From NCBI GenBank assembly GCA_021014325.1, contig CM037466.1, forward strand, positions 13,604,765 to 13,668,764: DNA of 64,000 nucleotides, in the 5' to 3' direction. Within the stretch, counting starts at the first letter, position 1; every line of letters starts with the position of its first letter. The notes below the pieces were generated by a model, which saw only the letters and a program-made list of their open reading frames with translations, had not been told where the DNA came from and made no database searches. Source of the DNA: Plazaster borealis. Its lineage: Eukaryota; Echinodermata; Asteroidea; Forcipulatida; Labidiasteridae. The position numbers and the translations under genes were made by a program. Positions 42,373 through 54,300 of this stretch are shown here, one piece after another.

Positions 42373-45300
42373 CTACTCAATCAACCTTATCGACCCTGAA
42401 CACTGATAAGTAACCCTTTCAAGTTGAAGTTGATCAAGTTGATCTTCTCCTTTCTCGAAAGAATTGGATAATACCGGCTCTTCCAATCCCATGGGATTGT
42501 CCGGCAATGATTCCCATAAGAGCTTCCAAAACTGCTCTCGGTCAGGATCCCTCTGCGGACCTCGGCCGTCCAAGACGGCACTGGGCCATGTGATGTAGGA
42601 GAGTGTACGGAGCACGGTCTGGAGGTCTTCGGAGAGGTTTTCCAGGTTACCGAGATCCTCAAAGATGACCGGGATGATGTCCAGCTGACGGCGAAGCATC
42701 TGAAGAAGAGCTGCTTGGAATTCATATCGACACCACTCACTCTCAACAAAGCCTGGGGTCAGAAGGAGGAGCGTCTTGCGGCTTCGACGAACTGCATCTG
42801 AGATGTTGTCGATGATACCTCGAGAAAAAAACAAGACAAATGTATATAACACATCTCCAGCATTTTAACACCTTTATATCTTAAATATCAAGTAATAAAC
42901 CACAAGGGAAACTGCAGGGTAAATGTTTACATATATAGTTCGGGGTTAAACAAAGAAAAATTATCTAGAACGGGATTTGAACCTACGACCTCCGGATTAA
43001 CGTGCAGGCGCTCTACCAACTGAGCTAAATAGCCCTTTGATGGCGGTCTCACTATTTTGTCAATATCTTTGTTCGGGGGCTGATTAGACTGGCACCCCGA
43101 ACAAACATATTGACAAAATAGGGAGACCGCCAACAGAGGACTAGATAGCTCAGTTTGTAGAGCGCGGGCACGTCGTTGGCTCAAATCCCGCTCTAGTAAA
43201 TTTGTATTTGTTCAACACCGAATTATCTTTATATCCTATAGCATCTTGTTATGCCATCTTGCCTCTGAGAGAACATGACTAGCCTATACTCACTCCTGCC
43301 CGGTAAGAAGAATCGATAATGGACACAGACACGATAACCATCTTTCTCCAATCTCGGAATGAGTTCATGTACAACAAATTCCTCATCGGAAGTTCCACTT
43401 TTGTACGAGATGAAGATGTCAAAGTCTTTGTCACCTGAATCGGACAAACCACAACAAAAATAGAACATGCTAATGTTGAGATGGTACGAACTGGTTCTAG
43501 ACCAGCTCCAATAACTCAGAGATTCATATGTTTCTGGAATGCAGTACATCAAGCATCACAACGTTTACCTAAAAACAAACTTCTACTATGGTGAAAATGC
43601 AGTTCGTTATGGCTTCCATGTACTCTAAATGATGCAGCACTTTCATACTGTTGAGTTTTTAAAGGGGAGGTATAACTTTGTTTTTTGGAACCGTTCAACT
43701 GTTTGAATCCTATATAAATGTAGATGAATACAATAAAACTCACCAGTGAAAATTTCATTTCAAAAGGTGGTAGCGTTTTTGAGAGATCGTCGAAAATCTG
43801 AAGCGGTTATGTCCACACAGGAAGAATAATCCGTACTTGGAATACACAATCTGAGAAAAGTTTCATGCATGAAACGTTTCTCAGATTGAAAAGGTGTTTG
43901 AACCCCTTTCTCCAAAACCACATTACTTAGAAGGGAATCGTTTCTCAAAATTGTATACATTTATGTATCAACAGCTGCAGTGCTCCTTACCAAGTAAGTT
44001 TTTATGGGAATTCATTTTTGGAATAATTACCAAAAGGTATACCCTCCCTATAAGTTACTTAAAGCTATAAATGTTTCCTGTTGTTTAAACACCGCAAGTT
44101 CTTCTTGTATAAGACAACCAGAACTCTTACGTTTATTCTTGCCAGTCTTTGCAGACCACCAGAGGATGACTTCTTTACGGAAGCCATAAGCAAGAACACT
44201 CGAGAAGACTAGCAACAAGATACACATTCCTCCTGAGACGGCAAATGCAGAAATTGTAGCCGGTGTGAAGCCGTTTTCTACATGGAAACAAACACACACA
44301 AACAATATGATAATAGCAATAATAGTGGCTTCTTATATAGCGCTCATATCCATCACTCAGTGACGCTCATGGTGCTCCAACATTATTACCCCTGGTCACA
44401 TGGGTCATTTATTTCATTCCTTAAACCATCCCAGCTCCCTTGGGAGTATACTGTGCTGCCAAGTATGTAACGCACTAAGCTAAATCAATCACAAGAACCA
44501 TCTCTGCCCTCACAGGTACCCAAACCCATACCCCTTCGGTGGGTGAAGAGAAGCAATTATGACGCAAGTGTCATGACAGGGATTCGAGCCCACACCAATG
44601 ACTCGGCCACCAGAAGTTGAGTCCGATGCTCTAAAACCACTCGGCCACGACACGCCTAAACTAGAAAAAAACACTTTTCAGAATAAGAGCACCTGGGAAT
44701 GAGAGATAGAAATGGATGGAGAATGCTTGTTGTGACTTTGAACATTTTACTGAAGAAAGTATAGTTCCTCTGCTCTCCTCACCTGTCACTCTCATCCTCA
44801 CCGTATCACTTGTGTCACCAATCTCATTTTCAGCTCTACAGGTCAAGCTGGCCAGGTCATAGGTCATATCAATATTATTAAGATGGTAGGTATCACCAGT
44901 TGAGGAATCAGTCTGTGGTGGTTTGTCAGGTCGACTGAGAATCCAAGTGTAGTTGGTTGGATTTGGGTTGCCTTTTGTCAAACAGGAGATGTCAGCATTC
45001 TGCCCTGAAGCAAGCGAGATTGGATCTGGACTGATCTCCACAATGGGTTCATCTATAATTTGATCAAGTAAAATATAAAATCTGTTGTAGAGTATTTTAA
45101 GCTTAATTTCAGCTCATGATAAGTTAAAGGTATTATACAGAATTGCTATTAAGGGGGGGGGGACATCATTGTTTAATTTTAGTCTGAAAGCTTAAGAACC
45201 ATTTCCCTCTGAAGTAAAGTCATAGTCGAGAAAACTATTTCTGGAAACCTAAAACAAAAACTCTACAGCTGATTTCGGTTGTTATACAACCAAAATTAAT

Positions 45301-48300
45301 TACAATGTGTTTACATGCTGAAGACTGTGCATGGTTTCCCACTATTTTCTCCTGACTCCGATCACACAAAGGATTAAGTCCAACTTTTCACAAGTTTTGT
45401 TATTTTATGTACATGGTTGATCACACAAAACATGAACACTGTCTGCAACTATTTTATCAGCATTACCAATCCTGTATTAAAGAATAAGTATTAGTTGAAT
45501 GGACCATGTTTCACTTTTGTTTTCAGATTTGTTCTCAGGTTGGACCTGGATCACTGATGAATGTTCTTTACATTAGTTTGAAGCCCTTCTCTATGATGTG
45601 TGGTCGATCACTGCTGTTTATATTTCTAAAAACAAACTCTCACTTACATTTGACATCCAGTGAGGTAGATACCTCCCTAATCCCCTCCCAGGCTGGACTT
45701 TCCATGGAAACTGAGACACTCCTTCCATTATCTTCAGGGACAAGGACAAAGGTCATCGAGGTCATGACGTCAAATGAGTACTGATCATCAGATAGAGAGG
45801 TAACTGTTTTAGGATTTGGGATCACCTCTCTGCCTTCTTTAAACCAAGTTATTGATGGAGCTGGTCTGACTTCCTTCATCTGGCACGAGAGGGTCACCTC
45901 CTGGCCTGATGCAGCATCCACGACGTCTTGGAAGGAACAAGTAGGCTGGGGATCAGCTGCAGGACAATCAATGTTGATCAATGAATGAATTGTGAGGTAG
46001 TTATGAAGAATTGACCATGAAGAGCTTATTCGATTCATTTTTTCTTTTCAAAACAATTCACTTTATTTCCACATCAAAGCACATTATCATCTATCAACAT
46101 AATTACATGCTATTGAATTATTAACAGAAACAAAATGGAGAACATGTAAAAATAACAAAACAAGTTACAACAAAGCGGCAATGATGGGGGTGGGGGTAGC
46201 AAAAAGCAGAGCGATGGCAACTCCCCTTATAACGGCGCATAGGGTTGTTCAACCAAGAGTCTTTATAACGAAGAACTGAATTCACGGATAATGCAATAAA
46301 CAATAAAAATGCTACTAACAAGGAACGACGAGAACAACAAGGTTACCAACATGATAAAGTACAGTAAATGATGCATCCTGCCCCAAGAGTGTTTAGATTA
46401 AGAGAACTTTGTTAGTAAATGAAACAGGAATCATATTGGATCATGAATCTTTTTTTGTGGATCACTATAATAATAATCAAGGGGTTATTAGTTTTAAGTT
46501 AGGGAAGTATGCCTAAATATTTGCCTCTGCTTCATTTGTATCTCATATAAATATTATTCTAGTAGTTCTTCATACATCTTTGTTCAACTGACCTTCTCTA
46601 CTACTTGTACATGTATTGTACATGTATTGTACTGTATGTACATTTCGCAATATGGAAATACATGTTGAGTTTAATGGAGTTAAATCGATGTACACCACTC
46701 ACATTGGACAATAAGCTTTGCCTCAGCATAATTCAAGTCGGGTTCCTGGAAGGTGTATCCAACATAGCATTTGTACACATCCTCATCTGAGAACTCTGCA
46801 CCATAGATATGAAGTTCAGAAACACCACCAGAGAGGTGGTGTATTCCGTAACGGCCAACTTCATCCTTGATCTCTGAGGATGGTGGGTTGTGACCTTTGA
46901 CCCATTTGATGGTCCCAGCCTTTTTCTTTGTCTTACAGGTGAAGACAACATTTCTGTCGATGAATGCGGTTTGGTTCTGGGGAACTTGAATGAAGGGATC
47001 CGGAACAGCTGTCAAATGTAAGGAAATTGAATAAAATGAGTAAAATGTAAAAGAGATTATACGGGATTTCCCGTAGAACACACAAACGCTGTTAGCACCT
47101 GACTCCGGGAAAACCCGCAGATGAACAAGAAGTTAGTGTCTTTCTTTATACTCTCATTACTAGTGATATGAGACAGGAAACATGGCAAAATATATATCAT
47201 ATTAAAGATAATGGGGTGCTCTTTCCAATGGTACACAGTTTGTTGGGGTTAGTTAATTTGCAAGGCAGTTAATTGAATGATTATGGTCATGCAGTAATAC
47301 GTGCTACATGGGCTTAGGCACTGTGACCAGTCTGGCGGATATAGGTTAAGAGAAATGAGAATGGGAGACTTTTGGTGACACTAGGTGGCAGTAGACTTAT
47401 AACAGGTACATATAATGTGCAGATGCTCAGAACTATATACGTAAACAATAGAAATTTACCTGGTAAGTCTGCTGCCACCTAGAGTTACAAAGTCTTCCCT
47501 TGTGGCTTAAAATACAGAATGTTTCTTTTCATGAGAAAGTCTTCAAGGTTTCGGATTAAAGGGCCAGCAACCAAAGGAGATGGGCTATGTAATGGTTCGT
47601 GACTAAATGACTAAGGAAATAAAAGTGTAGAAAGCAACTTTGAGGCATAATACCTATGACGGTGACGTTGACATATTGCCTGTACACGGTTCCATTTCCA
47701 TCATAGACTTCGCAGATATAGTCACCATTGACGGTTGTATCATAAGCTTCCACTGTGCTTGTCAAAACAACAGGGCTATAATTGTAAGAAAGCAAATTGT
47801 AAGAAAATTGCAAGAAACTTGTTTAACACAGAAACTTTAATGCAGTGCCTTATCCAATCAAGAAAAAAACCACTTAAGCCTACTTTAAAGTAGTCTAAAA
47901 AATTTGTTTTGGTACAGAATGAGTTGATATTGAATCTCTTTTTAATTCCTGGCACGTAAAGGGGTTGTGTCTTTATGATAAAAGCAGGCCTGTGGTTGAA
48001 CATGGAATTATAAACTATCACCCAGTTCCTGCGCGTGCGCACTCTCTTCCTATAGATTTGATACGGACGGAGGGAGGGAGCTTGCGTGTAGTAACTGGGT
48101 GAGACTTCATCATTCCATGTGAACATCCACAAACTAGCCCAGTCGGCCTTTTTACTTTCGTTGAAAAATGCAAAACAAACCCTCTTAAATCTGTGGAAAA
48201 AGCTTGTCAGCATGTGCTGGCAACGTACCACGGTGGCAATGCAACCAAACAGGTCCCTCGGTGGAGGGTTTTAACAAGTCTTTAGGAAATCTTGGAGGAT

Positions 48301-51300
48301 TAGAGCTAACCTTGGTTGGTAAGAGACTGTTTTTACTCTGGACTCAATGAGTAGCGGTGTTGATGCACTGCCTTTAGTCCAAGAGTAATTGGTTGGTATC
48401 ATACCGTCTGCAATACAGGTCAGGTTGAATGATGTTCCAAAGGGTACATACACCTGTTGCTGCTGTACACTGAGTCTAGGTGAAGCTAATAGATAGTAAA
48501 ATAAGGGGGGTGACATTAAATATCTTCCAAGTACAAAACAAAATGGTATTTTAACCCTTAAGTTGAATAACCCCAGGAATTACACAAATACAGGAATGTT
48601 CCACTAGTTACTGGCTCCCCAGCAAGCCAAAAAGTTTGATTGGCAGAAGGGAGGGATGTTCGAAACCTCAGAACCTTGCACAGGCTGTCAGGAAGACATC
48701 TTGAAGCCTGCTACACAGCTGTTGGCAAACTTTATCAGTTTGTATGGCTGTACAATTTTGTGCACAAAGTATATGAGTGCAAATATTTGTTAACCCCTAA
48801 AAACCCAAAACCTACACAACTCTCGGACCTGATTCTCCTATTAGATATGTGTATTGGTCCAATCTGGGATATCAAGGACTTTGACTCCCCAAGTGCATTG
48901 CACTCTTGGGAAAATAGTGGGAAAATGTGCCATGGCGCGTTACCATCGCTCACTTTTAAAAGAAATTTGTCATACTCTTTATAGATGGAAACAAAATATT
49001 AGTACAGGGATACAACACATCTATGAGGATTTTTAATATCATGCTATTTCAATTTTGAGTGGGTTAGTATGCCAAAGACATCGTTGTATCGTTTGACCCT
49101 AAACAACTGGCTCTTCCGTTAAACTTTGTGCTTACAATACATTACTTAACTTTTGAAAGAGGGCGCATTTAAAGTTAGTAACAATTAGATAACTCATTAT
49201 ATTTTATACTACACAGATCCTTGTAACTTGATTAGTGGATTATGCGTCACGTGTCACCCATTATTTTGCCATATATTTACTGCCGCGACGTTCCACAATG
49301 TAATGGTGGAGTCCACTATGGATAATTATTGGACTCTTCGCTTTGTCGTTCCCAAAATTATCGTTCCCCAGCCGTTTGTCCAAACGAGGCAAGGTTGTGT
49401 CAAAATGGACACGGTCGGTGTCTACATGGAGTCGTCCATGTTGGTTTGAATTTTTTCATATATAGAAATTTCAGAGTGTTGGGTGGACGAGTTTCCGTGT
49501 CTAATTTGTGTTTATTGTGAACACATTTCAAATGACAAGGATCTTATGTGCGAATTATACAAAACAACTGTTGAATGCATTTCGTTCGTGCATTGTCGCC
49601 GAATGATATCGCGAAGTCTGGACTATTCCATTTCACTCGACGAAGCCAAGGTGAAATGGAATAGTCCAGATTTCACCGTGACAATGCATCCATTAGGTTT
49701 ATCTATAAGGCTTGGGGGCACTTACTGTATTCACAATCAGTTCCTACAAGTCCAGGTGGACACATACAAACTCCATTGAAGCTATGGCACTCAACCCCCT
49801 CAACACAGGAACAGTTTTGGTCACATTGACCACCATAACGCCCAGATGGGCAACCTGTACAAAGTAATGAAAAATACAACTCCTCAAGTCTTCAGTTTCC
49901 CTGGTATTGTCAGATGTAGGCCCAATTTATTACAATAATGATTACTATTTTCTCTTAGTCTTAGACCTACTTAATTATTTATTTGAAAGCCGCCGTGCGG
50001 TAAGCCTCTCTAGCTATTTGTTGTCCTGTAGTGTTAGTGTTTGTCATTGTGTGTTTACGTAATTATTTGATTTGATTTATTTATTTATCTATTTATTTGG
50101 TTACACATCCAACAACACAATTAGCGCCAATAACAGGATGAATAGGAAACGAGAAGAAAATGCTCAGTTTTAGATGTGGGAGGGAAAACCCCAATGGGTG
50201 AAAACCCATGCAATCAGACAGGGATCGAAAACCCAATCCACATGCAATCCACATTCTCCGGTCGGAGGTGGGATTCGAACCGGGGTCCACAGAGGTGAAA
50301 GGCAGTGAAAGAAACCACTGAGCCACCCTGATCCCCAATAAATAAATAAACTAAATAAATAAATACAAACAATAATTTAAGTATACAAAAATTAGTATAC
50401 AAAGATCGTGAAAATAAATATACCCACAGCAATTTGTTATCATTATACCTGTATGTTCCTTATACTAAGTACTTCCATAACCCAGGTACATAAGCATCGG
50501 GGTTCTGCACCCAACAAGCTTGCTTTTAGGGGACTCCCACCACTTAATCATTACAGCCTGCATCAAAAGTACCATATGTGTATTATTGTATAGACGATGT
50601 GACCTGTGACATCACATGTTTACAAAAGAGCCACCAAGCCTGGACTTCCTGCAGGCACGATTTGTACACAGCTCAATGCGAAGAAACCATAAAAACTTAA
50701 TTTTATGGAGATTGCACTGTCTAATTTATTTCAACCTTTGATATGATTAAAGTGGGCACATCTCAAAACTTGTTCAGCTGTTACTTTTATAACTCTTGGA
50801 TTTATGTGGAAATTATGACACAAAATGTAAACTTTCCCATATGACAAGTGCAGTATCTTGCCTGCCAGAAAGGCCCAAGAATGTACAAGATCACACTTAT
50901 TGTAAACAAAGTTCGCATGGTCTATATGCAAACTGATTGGGTGGAAATAAACTGAACTGAACTGAAACTGTGTAATAAACTATTTGTTAGAAATGCAACT
51001 TCAGTTGGTACGTTTTGCGAGTACCTCCACCATAGGCTATATAATATTTTTGTTTTCGGTAGGCCCTACAGACTGTGTAAAGAGTAGAGTAATACCCGTG
51101 TGTTGCGCGCCCTCTATAGTGTTCATCGTTTTCTTTCTGTAAATGCAAAGCTGAACTCCTACAACAAAGACCTTTACATCAATTAATAGTTACCATTAAG
51201 TTGCAAAGTAAAATTCAGGTTGTACTGAGAGTGTGGGTTACTTCTCAACACGGGTGTATTGCAGCGAATTTCCATTGGTTGAACCGATGGAATGTAATCC

Positions 51301-54300
51301 AGGTGTACAAGGATGTTTACACCGCTTAGCCACTCTGGCGGAAGACGACTTAACTCGTTATCTGGTACCAGACTTACACTACTGCCGGAAGGTCCATACA
51401 TTCCTATATGTGTAAAGAGCGGATACAATTATACTTAGCAAGGGATGATACTAATTTCACTGAAGAATCTTTGGTATAATATTATGCCGTACTGGTATTT
51501 CAAAATGACAAACCTGTTGTGAGGAATTTAAGGTACCAGTTTGTTTCAGGTGGTACTGTACAGTATTCCTCAGATAATTTTTGTGCCTCTTGTTGTAAAA
51601 TTTGGTCGAAACTGGCGGCGAACCATATATTGAAGTAGTAGATATACACGTCCACTCCACCTGTAACATGAAACATGCATATCAAGAGTAAACAAAAAAA
51701 CTAATCCAAAGTATCATTGAAAAATATTTAATGGCTAAATTTTACTTTCCCAACAATAATCACGATATAATTTTAATCACCACAAACGACGTTAAAACGG
51801 TGCTTTGAGGTCAAATTCAGTTTTGTGATGCACTCATTTTTCAATAAATAGATTCCTCAAGAAAATCGGAAAAAATTACAAGTCATTAACATCACGTTAA
51901 AACGGTGTAAGATGTCATAGCGAAATTTGAAACGTGACGTCATCGAACATCAAACACATTGGTCTGTACAATCCAAAGGGGGATTTGTTGTGCCTGTCAA
52001 AAGGTCGAATCCAATGCCGTTTTGATTAATTGTCATCAAAATTCAGGAATAAACTAAAAATTATCTGTACAAAAAAGTACACACCCTACATATATTATTT
52101 AAAATGTGACATCTTCGAACGTTTTTGAATTTTGACAAACTTAAATAATTACTCCACATATTTGTTAGCATAAAAACGTACCGTACTTGGTAACGAGCAA
52201 CGGAAAACTGTTGAAAGTATCAAACATTATGAGGAACGACTCCCTCTGAAGTAACGTAGTTTTTGAGAAAAAGGTAATTTCTCACTAAAATATTTGAATC
52301 TGAGAAAGACTTCGTGGCCTGAAGCTTTTATCAGGCATCTGAAAGCACACAAATTTGTGCAACAAGGGTGTTTTTTTCTTTCATTATTTTCTTGCAATTT
52401 CGATGACCAATTGAGCACAAATTTTCACAGGCTCGTTATTTTATGCATATGTTGGGATACACCAAGTGAGAATACTGGTCTTTTGACAATTACCAAACGT
52501 GTCCAGTGCCTTTAAAGGGTATCAAACAAAGTGGTATTTTACACCATTTTAACGTGAGGTTACATACTTCAACTTAATTTTCATAAGGAGTCTACCTATT
52601 GGAAAACGAGTGGATCACAAAACTGAATTTGACCTTGAAGCCCCTCTCTAAATTATTTGAAGAAACAGCATAACGCACACGTAAAACTCAATATTGTTGA
52701 GACCAACTTGGTCCCGTAAGTTCCAATACGCGAGAGACTTGCATAGTCTAGTTCAACATGCCGAATATCAAACTAAAAATACTGGTACTTTTCCAGTCTG
52801 CTGGTATGAAAACTTAGGTACAATATTTGATGGGTTTGACTGTTGTGAGGGTGATGGGTGCTACCTTACACCTAAAACGACCCTGGTGGCTCAGGGTATA
52901 ACCGAAGGGGAAACAAATTGAAGAGAATGGTAGATACTCACATGTCCCATTAGGAAATGACAATATTTGATAGTCCTGAAAGTTATTTTCCTGTTCTTCT
53001 GAATCGAATGGGGGGTAAGAAATTGCCAAGGATAGAAACTGTTGGAACAAACACAAAAATTAAAGTTTTAAACAAAACTTCATCGCGTGCGTAAGGCTGT
53101 AGGCCTACGCCCTTTCTTCAAAGTACCTTTTACAGAAAGGCCGTAAGCAATAAAATGGCTCCTGACAAAAGAAAAATTGTTTACATTGTTGTTGCTAGAA
53201 TTACCCTAAAGGCATGTTTTCCCAACCACATGCATAATTTAACCTTCCTATGATGACTAATTATGGATGGTAGAAAACCGATCAAACTTTCACGCTCAGT
53301 TTTCCTGAAACGCAATATTTTGCTTAATTAATTGCTTTCGCCCTTTCTCATGTAACATTTCGTTGCGTCCTTCTTTAGGGCACACGGCGACTTCGTAAAC
53401 ATAAACTATTAATTTCTTATGTAAAGTTATAAGGAATTAAAGTAAATAAAAGTGGTCATTTTGGTATTTAAAGTAATGGTCGCACAAAGAAACAAATACT
53501 CTTTGACACAGAAACAAGATGTATAAATAGTTTGCTTGATTTGAAGCATAGAAAACAAACGATGACACACGATGTCATGTTTTGCTCAAGGGCCTCAAAA
53601 GATGATACGCAGAGGTTATTGGGGTTATTTAGACTATCTTGTTTCTCTGGTTAACGAAATCCTGAGCGTGCGAGCGGAGTGGAGTATGTACGACGACTAA
53701 AGAAAGTACACTTGAAAAAACGTGGGTCTGATCTTGTGATTTGTATCTGTCAGTACAATTGTTACAGAGAGGTTGGACCTACAATCCCGGCCAAAATGCT
53801 TGGGCCACCCGTTCCTAACGTTACAATAACCATTCCCTGTCTGACAATTCACATTCTCTCCCCGGTCCCCCGTCCCCCCGCTCAATGTTGACTGGAACGC
53901 AGAAGACCGTGCAACAATGTGATTCAACATTGAAAGGGGGAAAGGGGGCAGGGGGCCCAACGAGATATGGCCGGGATTGTAGCTCGTAGGTATGTGAGAG
54001 AGGCGAGTCTTGCACTGAGCATGGAGGAAGGAAATAGTATTCCTTCCTCCATGCACTGAGGAGTGAGGAAAGTCAAAGGAGTTGTCGAAGCCGAGAGTGA
54101 AAGTTGGGGGAGATGTTTTATTTTTTGGTGGTGGGGGAAGTCTTGATTTAGCAATGATTTCACACAAAAAAACCCAGAAGATTAGTGACATCATTTCGTA
54201 ACAAGGTCATGACGTAGTGGTTAATAAGGTCATGACGTAGTGGTCAACAGAGTCTGAACGTGGACCTTGAGGTAATGGGTCTAAGAATGGGTGTGGTGTG

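Noticed and set aside
42950..43030. Functional tRNA gene (minus strand)
   Set aside because: The D-arm looks good (GCTCAGTTGGTAGAGC), but the anticodon stem has mismatches and the unit belongs to an inverted SINE pair.
48640..48984. Protein gene on the plus strand
   Set aside because: The frame starts well and is long, but no family, splice pattern or conservation evidence is visible and it lies in a receptor intron.
53697..54194. Additional receptor exon or gene on the minus strand
   Set aside because: Low-complexity Pro/His-rich translation; exon 1 and exon 2 of the receptor already join in phase without it.
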